Origin: Streptomyces bauhiniae
Lineage (GTDB): Bacteria; Actinomycetota; Actinomycetes; Streptomycetales; Streptomycetaceae
Length of the DNA: 64,000 bases
Direction: 5' to 3'
Assembly: GCF_004784475.1 (NCBI RefSeq)
Contig: NZ_SRRT01000002.1
Span: 310,001-374,000, forward strand
In this document: positions 25,360 through 34,492 of the stretch, in pieces
How positions within the stretch are numbered: position 1 is the first letter of the stretch
How the letters are laid out: every line of letters starts with the position of its first letter
Notes under the pieces: model-generated
What the model was told of the DNA's origin: nothing
What the model saw: only the letters and a program-made list of their open reading frames with translations
Database searches by the model: none
Translations under genes and position numbers: made by a program

Positions 25360-26049
25360 GTGGAAAAGACGACTACGGCCGGCGGCACGACGGAAGTCCA
25401 GCAGCGGCCCCGGCGGCGGACGCCGCTCTGGGTCAAGGTACTGGCGGGCATCGCCCTGGTGCTGGTGCTGCTGTTCGCCGGGATACGGCTGGCCGTGCTG
25501 CCCGGCATCAAGGACCTGTTCGGCACCGAGTCCCGCGACCGCTCGGGCCCGGCGCTGCTCCAGTCCATCCAGGACATGAGCCGCTACCAGGCCGCCTCGG
25601 GCAACTTCCAGGTCGTCGTGGACCTGGAGAAGAACGCCAAGTACCTGCCCGACGCGCTGCGCGGCACCCGCACGCTGTACGTCGGCGCGGGCACCGTGGA
25701 CTCCTATGTGGACCTCGGCAAGGTCGGCGAGAAGGACGTGACGGTCAACGACGACCGCACCTCCGCCGTGCTGAAGCTGCCGCACGCCCAGCTCGGCAAG
25801 CCCGCGCTGGACCCGGACCGCTCCTACGCCGTCTCCAAGCAGCGGGGTCTGCTGGACCGGCTGGGCGATCTGTTCTCGGACAACCCCAACGGCGAGCAGG
25901 CGGTGCAGAAGCTGGCCGTCGAGCACATCGGCGAGGCCGCCCGGGACAGCGAGCTGACCGCGCGCGCCGAGTCCAACACCACCGGCATGCTCCAGGGCCT
26001 GCTGCGCTCCCTCGGCTTCACGGACGTACGCGTGTCGTACGGCTCCTGA
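25360..26049 (+). CDS. DUF4230 membrane-anchored protein
   Basis: 229 aa. A short basic cytoplasmic N-terminus is followed by one membrane helix (about 25-50, VKVLAGIALVLVLLFAGIRL) and an external DUF4230 domain beginning LLQSIQDMSRYQAASGNFQV. The GTG at 25360 has GGAAGGGAG upstream; the longer open frame lacks a ribosome site. DUF4230 is widespread and uncharacterised. The next gene, VanZ-like, lies 84 bases downstream and may be co-transcribed. Confidence 0.85.
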   Translation: MEKTTTAGGTTEVQQRPRRRTPLWVKVLAGIALVLVLLFAGIRLAVLPGIKDLFGTESRDRSGPALLQSIQDMSRYQAASGNFQVVVDLEKNAKYLPDALRGTRTLYVGAGTVDSYVDLGKVGEKDVTVNDDRTSAVLKLPHAQLGKPALDPDRSYAVSKQRGLLDRLGDLFSDNPNGEQAVQKLAVEHIGEAARDSELTARAESNTTGMLQGLLRSLGFTDVRVSYGS

Positions 26050-26133
26050 CGCCTTGCCCGGTGCGGCATCACCGGCCGCTTACCGGGCATTCGCTGCTTC
26101 TCACGGGGATGTTCACGACTGGAGGACCACCGC

Positions 26134-26727
26134 ATGGCCCGTACCGCCCTACGTCTGCCGACCGTACTGCGCGCCCCTCTGCGGCGGGGGCGCGGGGAGA
26201 AGACCGAGCCGGTCGCCGAGCCGGAGCCGGTGGTGACGGAGCCGGTGGTGGCCGAGCGCAAGCCGCTGCCGCTGCCGATCCGGCTGCCGATCATGCTGCT
26301 GGCGTTCGTGTTCATGGTGGCCTTCGCCATCGCGCTGGCCCGGATCACCCTGGAGCCGTCGCCCGCGTCGGAGGCGCTGACGCACAGCAACATGCGGCCG
26401 GGCAACTCCCTGAAGGCGTACTTCGATTACGGGACGGTGCGCGACACCCTGAAGCAGATCGGCGGCAACGTCCTGCTGGGCGTTCCGTTCGGCGTGCTGG
26501 TGCCGGTGCTGGCTCCCCGCGCGCGGGGCATCCTCCAAGTCCTGTTCCTGACCGCGCTGGTGATGCTGATGGTGGAGCTGACCCAGGGCGCGCTGATCAC
26601 CGGGCGGGCCTTCGACATCGACGACGTCATCCTCAACACCACGGGTGCGCTGCTGGGTTGGCTGCTGCTGGGGCGCCGGCTGGGGCGGGCGGTGCACGCG
26701 CGGCGGCCCAAGGTCGTCGAGGACTGA
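26134..26727 (+). CDS. VanZ-like membrane protein
   Basis: 197 aa with four or so membrane helices. After an Arg- and Pro/Glu-rich N-terminal tail come IMLLAFVFMVAFAIALARI, GGNVLLGVPFGVLVPVLA, VLFLTALVMLMVELTQ and a last helix, with the VanZ-family signature ELTQ-x-GRAFDIDDVILNTTGALLG. VanZ confers low-level teicoplanin tolerance in enterococci; in Streptomyces, homologues are many and of unknown role in the envelope. ATG start. Confidence 0.87.
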   Translation: MARTALRLPTVLRAPLRRGRGEKTEPVAEPEPVVTEPVVAERKPLPLPIRLPIMLLAFVFMVAFAIALARITLEPSPASEALTHSNMRPGNSLKAYFDYGTVRDTLKQIGGNVLLGVPFGVLVPVLAPRARGILQVLFLTALVMLMVELTQGALITGRAFDIDDVILNTTGALLGWLLLGRRLGRAVHARRPKVVED

Positions 26728-26760
26728 GCGTCCTCCACCGGTTTGTCCGGTCGGCCGATC

Positions 26761-26808
26761 ACTGGTCTGTACCAAGCTATTGACGGCCCCGGTCCCGGTC
26801 TCTACAAC
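26761..26808 (+). promoter_or_regulatory. Promoter with two DasR-like (chitinase-type) half-repeats before the laminarinase
   Basis: TTGACG (26780-26785) and TACAAC (26803-26808) are 17 bases apart, a good vegetative-type promoter. ACTGGTCTGTACCAAG (26761-26776) just upstream matches the DasR-responsive element pattern ACTGGTCTAGACCAGT at most positions. A second copy, GGTCTCTACAA (26797-26807), covers the -10 at a spacing of 33 bases. Streptomyces chitinase promoters carry similar paired 12-base repeats. Confidence 0.6.
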
Positions 26809-26844
26809 AAGAGGCGTCACTCCCCCCATGTGAAACGGAGAGTC

Positions 26845-28080
26845 ATGGCATCCCCACGCCTGCTCCGCAGATGCCTCCTTGCCGCTCTCTCCGCCGCGCT
26901 GGTCGGCGCGGCGGCCGTCGGTCCCGCGCGGGCCGACACGGCCGCCGCCCCGGCCGTCGCGGCGGCGACGTTCTCGGACTCCTTCGACGGTCCGGCGGGT
27001 TCCGCCGTCGACGGCTCCAAGTGGACGCTGGAGACCGGAGACAACGTCAACAACCACGAGCGGCAGTACTACACCTCGGGCACCAACAACGCGGCGCTGG
27101 ACGGCCAGGGCCACCTGGTGATCACCGCCAAGCGCGAGAACCCTGCGAACTACCAGTGCTGGTACGGAAGTTGCCAGTACACCTCGGCCCGGCTGAACAC
27201 CTCGGGCAAGTTCAACGCGCAGTACGGGCATGTCGAGGCCCGGATGAAGATCCCGCGCGGGCAGGGCATGTGGCCCGCGTTCTGGATGCTCGGCACCCCG
27301 GTGAACTGGCCGGACTCGGGCGAGATCGACGTGATGGAGAACGTCGGCTTCGAGCCCTCCACCGTGCACGGCACCATCCACGGTCCCGGCTACTCGGGCT
27401 CCGGCGGCATCGGCGCGGGCTACTCGCTGCCGAACGGGCAGGCGTTCGCGGACGCCTTCCACACCTACGCGGTCGACTGGGCGCCGGACTCCATCACCTG
27501 GACCGTGGACGGCAATGTCTACCAGCGGCGCACCCCGGCCGACCTGGGCGGGAAGACCTGGGTGTTCAACAAGCCGTTCTTCCTGATCCTGAACCTCGCG
27601 GTCGGCGGCTACTGGCCCGGCGACCCGGACGGCTCGACCCAGTTCCCGGCGCAGCTCGTCGTGGACTCGGTGTCGGTGACCACCAGCGGCGGCTCGACGG
27701 GCGGCAAGGCCATCCGGGGCCTGGCCGGCAAGTGCGTGGACGTGGCCGCGGCGAACTCCGCCAACGGCACCCCCGTACAGCTCTACGACTGCAACGGCTC
27801 GGCGGCCCAGCAGTGGACGGTCGGCTCGGACGGCACGATCCGCGCGCTCGGCAAGTGCCTGGACCTGAAGGACAACGGCACGGCGGACGGCACGCCGCTG
27901 CAACTGTGGGACTGCGCGGGCAGCGCCAACCAGAAGTGGGTGGTGTCCTCGGCCAACGACATCGTCAACCCGCAGGCCAACAAGTGCCTGGACGTGACGG
28001 GCGCCAACTCGGCCAACGGCACCCGGCTCCAGCTCTGGACCTGCAACGGGACGGCCGCCCAGAAGTGGACGGTGGGCTAG
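26845..28080 (+). CDS. Secreted GH16 beta-1,3-glucanase with ricin-type (CBM13) domain
   Basis: 411 aa extracellular enzyme. A Sec-type signal peptide (LLAALSAALVGAAAVGPARA) precedes a GH16 jelly-roll domain (about 45-285). The catalytic motif GEIDVMENVG contains the nucleophile and acid/base Glu residues (ExDxxE). A Ser/Gly linker leads to a CBM13 domain with three repeats, each ending QKW or QQW and starting with GKCLD. The enzyme should cleave beta-1,3-glucan (laminarin, fungal wall) outside the cell. ATG with CGGAG upstream. Promoter at 26761-26808 looks DasR-like, which would tie expression to aminosugar supply. Confidence 0.93.
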   Translation: MASPRLLRRCLLAALSAALVGAAAVGPARADTAAAPAVAAATFSDSFDGPAGSAVDGSKWTLETGDNVNNHERQYYTSGTNNAALDGQGHLVITAKRENPANYQCWYGSCQYTSARLNTSGKFNAQYGHVEARMKIPRGQGMWPAFWMLGTPVNWPDSGEIDVMENVGFEPSTVHGTIHGPGYSGSGGIGAGYSLPNGQAFADAFHTYAVDWAPDSITWTVDGNVYQRRTPADLGGKTWVFNKPFFLILNLAVGGYWPGDPDGSTQFPAQLVVDSVSVTTSGGSTGGKAIRGLAGKCVDVAAANSANGTPVQLYDCNGSAAQQWTVGSDGTIRALGKCLDLKDNGTADGTPLQLWDCAGSANQKWVVSSANDIVNPQANKCLDVTGANSANGTRLQLWTCNGTAAQKWTVG

Positions 28081-28350
28081 TCAGCCCTTGCCTCGGCGGG
28101 TGCCGCCGCGCACCCGCCAGGTGAACTTGTCGCCGCCGACCCAGCGGACCACGTCGGGATCGTCCAGATCGTGGATGACGATGCCGCGGGCGGCGGCGGC
28201 CTCCAGCACCCCCGTGATGGACGTGACCTCGCCGATCACCTCGCCGTCGATCTCCATGATCCGGAAGGGCGGCGAACCCGGCCGGCCCTCACAGACCCCG
28301 AGCACCCGGATGCGCGGATTGGACATGTACGGAGCTGATTGTTCGGTCAT
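28081..28350 (-). CDS. Small conserved hypothetical protein
   Basis: 89 aa. It begins MTEQSAPYMSNPRIRVLGVC, then FRIMEIDGEVIGEVTSITGVLEAAAARGI, an alpha/beta pattern. It ends with WVGGDKFTWRVRGG. I do not recognise the family. The longer open frame is antisense to the PHP-domain gene and was rejected. GGAGG lies only one base before the ATG at 28350, so the true start could be the Met at 28326. It is convergent with the laminarinase gene, with adjoining stops. Confidence 0.7.
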   Translation of the reverse strand: MTEQSAPYMSNPRIRVLGVCEGRPGSPPFRIMEIDGEVIGEVTSITGVLEAAAARGIVIHDLDDPDVVRWVGGDKFTWRVRGGTRRGKG

Positions 28351-28473
28351 GCCTCCGAGCGTAGAACGCGGGGCGCGGGGAAGGCTCGTCCGCACGGGCC
28401 GTCCGGGCCGCCACCGTGCGCGTACCGCCCCGGTGGGCAACCCTGGAGGTCCGTGCGGAGCCGGGAGGTGGCC

Positions 28474-29502
28474 ATGGAACCCGTCGCGGCGCTGGACCGG
28501 ATCGCCTTCCTGCTGGAGCGCTCCCTCGCGCCCACCTACCGGGTACGCGCGTTCCGCACGGCCGCGCGCGTCCTGAAGGACCTCCCCGAGGACGAGATCG
28601 CCCGGCGCGTCTCGACCGGGACGCTCCAGACGCTCAAGGGCATCGGCCCGAAGACCGCGAAGGTGGTCGAGGAGGCGGTGGCCGGGGAGACGCCCGCCTA
28701 CCTGCGCTCGCTGGAGGAGGACGCCGGGGGCCCGCTGACGGCGGACGGCGGCGCGGAGCTGCGGGCGCTGCTGCGCGGCGACTGCCACACCCACTCGGAC
28801 TGGTCGGACGGCGGCAGCCCGATCGAGGAGATGGGCTGGGCGGCGGCCGAGCTGGGCCACGAGTGGACCGCGCTCACCGACCACTCCCCCCGCCTCACCG
28901 TGGCCCGCGGCCTCTCCCCCGAGCGGCTGCGCGAGCAGCTCGGCCTCGTCGAGGAGCTGAACGAGCGCTGGGCGCCGTTCCGGCTGCTCACCGGCATCGA
29001 GTGCGACATCCTGGACGACGGCTCGCTGGACCAGGAGCCCGAGCTGCTGGAGCGGCTGGACGTCGTGGTGGTGTCGGTGCACTCCAAGCTGAAGATGGAC
29101 GCGGCCGCCATGACCCGCCGCATGGTGGCCGCCGTCTCCGATCCGCACGCCGACGTGCTGGGCCACTGCACCGGCCGGCTGATCACGGGACGCGGGCGGC
29201 CCGAGTCGGCCTTCGACGCGGACGAGGTGTTCGCCGCGTGCGCCGAGGCGGGCACCGCCGTGGAGATCAACAGCCGTCCGGAGCGGCTGGACCCGCCGAA
29301 ACGGCTGCTGCGCAAGGCGGCGGGGGCCGGGACGCTGTTCTCCATCGACACCGACGCGCACGCGCCCGGCCAGCTCGACTGGCAGATCCTCGGCTGTGCG
29401 CGCGCCGAGGAGTGCGGGGTGCCCGCCGGGCGGGTGGTGAACACCTGGACGGCGGACGAGTTGCTGGACTGGACCCGCGAGGGACGGGTGCCGGCGTCCT
29501 GA
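28474..29502 (+). CDS. PHP-domain protein with N-terminal helix-hairpin-helix (PolX-like C-terminus)
   Basis: 342 aa. The N-terminal 80 residues form a helix-hairpin-helix DNA-binding element (TLQTLKGIGPKTAKVVEEAV), like the 8-kDa region of family X DNA polymerases. The polymerase catalytic palm is absent. Residues about 105-335 form a PHP domain with metal ligands in DCHTHSDWSDGG, ALTDHS, GIECDIL, VSVHSK, GHCTGRL and SIDTDAHAP. A metal-dependent phosphoesterase or nuclease acting on DNA ends is the expected role. ATG with GGGAGGT upstream. Similar HHH-PHP proteins are frequent in actinomycetes. Confidence 0.88.
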   Translation: MEPVAALDRIAFLLERSLAPTYRVRAFRTAARVLKDLPEDEIARRVSTGTLQTLKGIGPKTAKVVEEAVAGETPAYLRSLEEDAGGPLTADGGAELRALLRGDCHTHSDWSDGGSPIEEMGWAAAELGHEWTALTDHSPRLTVARGLSPERLREQLGLVEELNERWAPFRLLTGIECDILDDGSLDQEPELLERLDVVVVSVHSKLKMDAAAMTRRMVAAVSDPHADVLGHCTGRLITGRGRPESAFDADEVFAACAEAGTAVEINSRPERLDPPKRLLRKAAGAGTLFSIDTDAHAPGQLDWQILGCARAEECGVPAGRVVNTWTADELLDWTREGRVPAS

Positions 29503-29623
29503 CCAGGCGTTCTTCCACGTGACCCGGATCACCTCGCCAGGCGGGAACGCCACCCCTTGGTTGTCCGTTGAACCAGACGTGGACGCGGGCCCGCCCTGAC
29601 CTGGACCCCGTCCGCGATGGACC

Positions 29624-29657
29624 GCCCCGGTCGTGATTCCCCCGTCACGGCCGGGGC
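29624..29657. terminator. Terminator hairpin between convergent PHP and ROK genes
   Basis: A 13-bp stem with one G-T pair (GCCCCGGTCGTGA / TCACGGCCGGGGC) and an eight-base loop is placed between the two stop codons. Confidence 0.65.
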
Positions 29658-29673
29658 ATCTTCGTGTCCGGGC

Positions 29674-30963
29674 TCAGCGCGGGGCGCGCTCGTCCAGCGC
29701 GGCCCGCCACGTGGGCGGCCGGTCCTCCGGCACCGGCTCGGCGCGGCGGCCGCCCCGGCCGAAGAAGTCGGCCAGCGGCAGGATGGCCGCGCCGACGGTG
29801 ACCGCGTCGGGGCCGAGCCGCCCCAGGTCGATGGTGACCCGGTCCGCCGGGTGCCGGAGCGCGTAGGTGGCCGCGTGCCGGCGTACGGCGGGCAGGAAGC
29901 GGGTGCCGAGCTGGAGCCCGGCCCAGCCGCCGATGAGGATGCGCTCGGGCTGGAAGAGGTTGATCAGGTCGGAGAGGCCCGCGCCCAGGTACTCGGCGGT
30001 CTCCTCCAGCACGGCGAGCGCGACCGGATCGGGTTCCGCGTCCCCCGCCGGGTAGGCGGCGGCGAGCATCGCGGTGAGCGCGGTCTCCTCGTCGGTGCCC
30101 TCGGGCGGGCGCCCGCCCTCCTCGCGCCAGCGGGCCAGCAGCGACTCGGCGCCCGCGTACGCCTCCAGGCAGCCCGGCGCCCCGCAGCGGCAGCGGCGCC
30201 CGCGCACCCGCACCGTCAGATGCCCCCACTCCACCGCGCGGCCGTGCTCCACCTCTGGAGTGACCAGGCAGGCGCCGACGCCGGAGCCGAACAGCACCAC
30301 CAGGGCGTTGCGGGCGCCGCGCCCGGCGCCGAACCACATCTCGGCCTGGCCGAGCGTCTTGGCGCCGTTGTCGATGAAGTACGGCACGCTCTCGGGGAGC
30401 CCGGAGGTCGCCCGGAGCAGCCGCTCCAGCGGGACGGCGTCCCAGCCGATGGTCTGGCCGTGCACCACGGCACCCCGGTCGGCGGTGTGCTCCACGATGC
30501 CGGGCACGCCCACCCCGACCCCGAGCAGCCGCTCGGGCCGCGCGCCCTCGGCGGCCAGCACCTCGGCGACGCCGTCCCGGATGTGGCCGGTGATGTCGTC
30601 CACGTCGTAACCGGGGCGGGTCAACGGGCGCTCGGCGCGGGCGAGTTCGGTGAGGGCGAGGTCGAACAGCTCGACGCGTACGCGGGTCTCGCCGACGTCC
30701 ACGCCGATCATCTGGCCGCTGTGCGGGGCGACCCGGAGCAGGGTGCGGGGGCGGCCGCCGTCGGAGTCGACGCTGCCTGCCTCCTCCACGAGTCCGTCCG
30801 CGATCAGGTCGGCCACGACATTGCTCACCGAGCCGGAGCTGAGTCCGGTGGCCGGGCCCAGTTCGAAGCGGCTGAGGGGGCCGTCGAAGTACAGCCTGTG
30901 CAGCACGGCCGTGCGATTTCCTCGCCGGAGATCGCGTACCGTGCGCCCGTTCCGACCCGCCAT
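29674..30963 (-). CDS. ROK-family transcriptional regulator
   Basis: 429 aa NagC/XylR-type regulator. A winged helix-turn-helix occupies about 10-75 (GPLSRFELGPATGLSSGSVS onward). The ROK domain follows with the sugar-kinase phosphate motifs (IGVDVGETRVRVELFDL), VLFGSGVGACLV, and the zinc-binding Cys cluster RCRCGAPGCLEAYAG. It probably represses genes for sugar uptake or use, with a sugar as effector. The ATG at 30961-30963 has GAAGGGG upstream; a longer frame exists but overlaps the intergenic region. It does not neighbour an obvious sugar operon. Confidence 0.9.
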   Translation of the reverse strand: MAGRNGRTVRDLRRGNRTAVLHRLYFDGPLSRFELGPATGLSSGSVSNVVADLIADGLVEEAGSVDSDGGRPRTLLRVAPHSGQMIGVDVGETRVRVELFDLALTELARAERPLTRPGYDVDDITGHIRDGVAEVLAAEGARPERLLGVGVGVPGIVEHTADRGAVVHGQTIGWDAVPLERLLRATSGLPESVPYFIDNGAKTLGQAEMWFGAGRGARNALVVLFGSGVGACLVTPEVEHGRAVEWGHLTVRVRGRRCRCGAPGCLEAYAGAESLLARWREEGGRPPEGTDEETALTAMLAAAYPAGDAEPDPVALAVLEETAEYLGAGLSDLINLFQPERILIGGWAGLQLGTRFLPAVRRHAATYALRHPADRVTIDLGRLGPDAVTVGAAILPLADFFGRGGRRAEPVPEDRPPTWRAALDERAPR

Positions 30964-31087
30964 GTGGCCCCTTCCGACCCGTGCCCGACCTGCAACATAC
31001 CCTTCGCGGCAGGCCGGGCACGACTTCACGGGCCCCCTTATTTCATGCTGTGAGATTTCCAGGGGGCGCGGGTGGGGCGGGTGCGGC

Positions 31088-34000
31088 TCAGCCGGCCGCG
31101 TACACGTCCTCCACATAGCGGCCGGCGCCGGCCAGCTCGTCCAGCCAGCGGCTCGCCGCCGCCTCGTCCGCGCCGGGGGTGCGCTCGCGGTACAGGGTGC
31201 GGAACGCCTCGCGGACGCCGGGTGCCATGCGGGCACCGTCGCCGCAGACGTAGACCCGCGCCCCGGCGCCGAGCAGGTCCCAGACCTCGTCGGCCTCGGC
31301 GGCGATCCGGTGCTGGACGAACCGCGCGCCGTCGACGGGGGCCGCGCTGAAGGCGGGGCGCAGCGAGACGGCTCCGGCGCTCTCGGCGGCGGCCAGCTCG
31401 GCCGCGTGCAGATAGTCGGCGTCGGGGGCGTCGCAGCCGAAGTAGAGCAGGGCGGGCGGGAGTTCGGCGCCCCGGGCGCGGGCGGCGGCCCGGTCCATGA
31501 CCACGCCCCGGAACGGCGCGAGGCCGGTGCCGGCCGCGATCAGCACGATGGGGGTGGAGGTGTCGGTGCGGAACGCCTCCCGGCAGGGCTGGACGCGGGC
31601 GTACACCGTGTCGCCGGGCTTGACGCCGGCCAGGTGGCCCGAACCGGTGCCCCGGTAGCGGCCGTTGCCGGAGCGGGCGGGGGCGTCGAGCACGGAGACC
31701 ATGAGGTCGGCGTGGCGCGGGCCGGCGGCCGGGGAGGAGGAGATGGAGTAGTGCCTCGGGCGCAGCGGGGTGAGCAGGTCGAGCAGGCGGGGCCAGTCGA
31801 GGGCCTCGCGCAGGGCGGGGTGGTCCTCCAGGAGTTCGAGCAGGGTGCGCGGGTCGTCGCCGGTGAGGGCGGCGAGGGCGGCCCGCTCGGGCGGGCAGGG
31901 GTTGGCGGCCGCGAGCAGTTCACGCTGGCGCGCGGTGGGGCGCTCCTGCAACTCGACGTGCCGGGTGAGGAGTTCGCGCACGGTGAGCGGGCGGTCCACC
32001 GCCAGTCCGTCGCGGCGCGGGCGGTTGGCGCGGATGTCGAGCACCGTGTACGGGTCGGCGCCGAGCGCGGCGAGGGCCCGCTCCACGGTCTCGGGAGCGT
32101 TGACCGGCAGCACGCTCAGGTGGTCGGCGGTGCGGTAGGTGACGCCGTCGGGCAGGGCGACGCGCAGGAACCGCTTGACGCGGGGGTGTCCGGGCGCGGT
32201 GAGGTCGTACGCCTCGGTGACGGTCATCGGGACCAGCTCGTGCCGCTCGGCGAGCGCGTCCAGCGGGCCGCCGGTCAGGGCGCGGACCTCGTAGGCGGTG
32301 TCGGGGTCGTCGGCCGGGGCGGTGGCGTCGGGGTCGCCGTACTCGGTGAGCAGGGCGGTGCGCAGGCCGGCGGTGTATTCGCGGACGGCGCCGGTGAGGT
32401 CGCCGGAGGCGTCGGCGGCGGCGCGCGGGGTGAGCCGGGTGGCGCCCAGCTCGGCGAGGCGGGCGTCGATGCGGCTCGGCATGTGCTGGTAGGTGGCGGC
32501 CCAGTTGCGGTCGCCGACGCCGAGCACGGTGTAGGTGACGCCGGTGAGGTCGTGCTCGCCCTCCAGCCAGGCGGCGAAGGCGATCGCGTCGTCGGTGGGG
32601 CGGCCGTTGTAGGAGGCGGCGGCGATGACGACGGGCCGGTCGGTGGGCAGGCCGTCGGCGTAGGCGTCCAGCGGGGCGACCTCGGTGGCGCAGCCGAGGG
32701 CCGCGGCCTCGTCCGCGAGCTGTCCGGCGAACTCGCGGCAGGTGCCGTAGTTGCTGCCGTGCAGGAACAGCGCGGCGGTGCCGGGGCGGACGCGGGCGGG
32801 GAGTGCCTGCGCGTCGGTGTCCTCGGCGGCGGTCACGGCGGCGGCGCCGGGCAGCGGGGCGTGGACGCGGTCGGCGTCGGTGCGCGGGGTCAGGGTGAGG
32901 GTGAAGCCCTCGGGCTTGAGGGTGAGGGTCTCCTTGATGTCCAGCGCGTAGTCGGCGTGGTCGTGCAGCCGGTAGCGGTGGACCAGCATGGCGAGCAGCA
33001 TGGTCGCCTCGTGCAGCGCGAACTGCCGCCCGATGCAGGCGCGTTCACCGGTGCCGAAGGGCTTGAAGGCGTGTACGGGACGCGCCGCCTCGGCCTCGGC
33101 GGTGAAGCGGTCGGGGTCGAACAGCTCGGGGTTGTCGCCCCAGACGGGCTGGCGGTGCAGCATCGGCACCAGCACGCTGACCGCCTGCCCGGCGCGCAGC
33201 GGCACCCGCCCGCCGAGCAGGGTGTCCTCGCGGGCCTCCCGGCTGAAGGCGGCGGCGGTCGGCCACAGCCGGAGCGCCTCGTTGAGCACCTGCCGGGTGT
33301 AGGTGAGCCTGCCGATGTCGTCGTAGGACGGCTCGGGGTCGGCGGTGTCCCCCCACAGGGCGTCGGCCTCGCGCTGGACCAGGCGGAGCACGGCGGGGTG
33401 CTTGGCCAGGTAGTACAGGGCGAAGGACATCGCGCCGGAGGTGGTCTCGTGGCCGGCGATGAGGAAGGTGATGACCTGGTTGCGGATGTTCGCGAGGTCC
33501 AGGGTGGTGCCGTCGGCGGGGTGCCGGGCGGTGAGCATCAGCCCGAGCAGGTCGGCGGCCTCGCTCTGGTCGGTGCCGGTGCGGGCGGCGATGACCTCGT
33601 CCACGACCCCGGCGAGGAAGTCGGCGTCCTCGCGGAAGGCGGCGTCGGCCTCGGTGTAGTCACCGCCGGGCACGCGGGCCAGGCGGGTCATGCTCCACTG
33701 GAGGCAGCGCACCATCGACTCGACGAAGGGGTGCGGCTCGGCCCGCTCGAAGGAGCCGAAGTCGTAGTCAAACCCGGCGAGGCCGATGGTGTCGAGCGTC
33801 ATCCGGGTCATGTCGTCGGGCACGTTCACCGGCTGCCCGGCACGGGCGGAGCGGTCCCACGCCTCGATGAGCCGCCGGGCCACCTTCAGCATCACCGGGT
33901 GGTAGGCGCGCATGGAGCCGAGCGCGAAGGCGGGCATCAGGATGTCGTGGGCCTTGGCCCAGTTCGGCTCGTCGTTGTACGCGGTGAACAGGCCGTCGGC

Positions 34001-34261
34001 GGCGAAGGCGCGCACGTTCTCCAGCGCGGGCCCGATGTGCTTGGCGAACCGGTCCTCGTCGGCGAGGTCGGCGATCAGGTCGGCGTCGGCGACGAAGAGG
34101 GCGTCGCGCCCGTGCAGGCGGCGCACCAGCACCGGCCCGTGGGTCCGCATCAGCTCCATGACCTGCTGGATGGGGGTGCGGGTCGGCCCGGTGGCGGAGA
34201 TGTCGACGACCGGCACGCCGGTGAGTGCGGGAGGCTCGGGGTGCGGTGCGGTGGGGGGCAT
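31088..34261 (-). CDS. Self-sufficient cytochrome P450 / NADPH-P450 reductase fusion, CYP102 type
   Basis: 1057 aa, same architecture and length as P450 BM3. Heme domain (about 1-460): I-helix FLIAGHETTSGAMSF, ExxR in NEALRLWP, heme loop FGTGERACIGRQF. FMN domain (about 495-640): FLHGSNYGTCREFAGQL. FAD/NADPH domain (about 670-1057): RHYSISSSP, GAGTGLAPFRGV, and an end of RYVEDVYAAG as in BM3. It should hydroxylate medium or long-chain fatty acids using NADPH in one polypeptide; it resembles CYP102B proteins of Streptomyces. The divergent PAS-LuxR gene and a palindrome between them suggest local regulation. Confidence 0.95.
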   Translation of the reverse strand: MPPTAPHPEPPALTGVPVVDISATGPTRTPIQQVMELMRTHGPVLVRRLHGRDALFVADADLIADLADEDRFAKHIGPALENVRAFAADGLFTAYNDEPNWAKAHDILMPAFALGSMRAYHPVMLKVARRLIEAWDRSARAGQPVNVPDDMTRMTLDTIGLAGFDYDFGSFERAEPHPFVESMVRCLQWSMTRLARVPGGDYTEADAAFREDADFLAGVVDEVIAARTGTDQSEAADLLGLMLTARHPADGTTLDLANIRNQVITFLIAGHETTSGAMSFALYYLAKHPAVLRLVQREADALWGDTADPEPSYDDIGRLTYTRQVLNEALRLWPTAAAFSREAREDTLLGGRVPLRAGQAVSVLVPMLHRQPVWGDNPELFDPDRFTAEAEAARPVHAFKPFGTGERACIGRQFALHEATMLLAMLVHRYRLHDHADYALDIKETLTLKPEGFTLTLTPRTDADRVHAPLPGAAAVTAAEDTDAQALPARVRPGTAALFLHGSNYGTCREFAGQLADEAAALGCATEVAPLDAYADGLPTDRPVVIAAASYNGRPTDDAIAFAAWLEGEHDLTGVTYTVLGVGDRNWAATYQHMPSRIDARLAELGATRLTPRAAADASGDLTGAVREYTAGLRTALLTEYGDPDATAPADDPDTAYEVRALTGGPLDALAERHELVPMTVTEAYDLTAPGHPRVKRFLRVALPDGVTYRTADHLSVLPVNAPETVERALAALGADPYTVLDIRANRPRRDGLAVDRPLTVRELLTRHVELQERPTARQRELLAAANPCPPERAALAALTGDDPRTLLELLEDHPALREALDWPRLLDLLTPLRPRHYSISSSPAAGPRHADLMVSVLDAPARSGNGRYRGTGSGHLAGVKPGDTVYARVQPCREAFRTDTSTPIVLIAAGTGLAPFRGVVMDRAAARARGAELPPALLYFGCDAPDADYLHAAELAAAESAGAVSLRPAFSAAPVDGARFVQHRIAAEADEVWDLLGAGARVYVCGDGARMAPGVREAFRTLYRERTPGADEAAASRWLDELAGAGRYVEDVYAAG

Positions 34262-34360
34262 GGCGGCGGCAACTGCCTTTCGCGGGGCGGGGACTGGCGT
34301 TTCGCGTGGGGGGCTGGCGTCTTCCAGCGTGCTCCAGCGGCGGGGCGCGCCCGTGCCGGG

Positions 34361-34382
34361 CCACTACACGAACGTGCAGTGG
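34361..34382. promoter_or_regulatory. Palindrome between the CYP102 fusion and PAS-LuxR genes
   Basis: CCACTACACG-AA-CGTGCAGTGG, two 10-base arms with one mismatch, lies in the 231-base divergent intergenic region. It is a good operator candidate for the adjacent LuxR-type regulator. Confidence 0.5.
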
Positions 34383-34492
34383 AAAGTGGGCGCGGGCCCT
34401 TGCGCACCCGCTCCGGATCACGCCCTAAGTTGCCGCTGACCTGGCTTTTCGTCTTGGATGGTGAGGACGGTTCGGCACCTTGGGAGGCTGGC

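Noticed and set aside
31088..34492. Plus-strand open frame of over 1200 codons leading into the PAS-LuxR gene
   Set aside because: It is antisense to the P450/reductase fusion, of low complexity (Gly/Val/Arg-rich), and the real regulator starts at GTG 34493 with GGGAGG.
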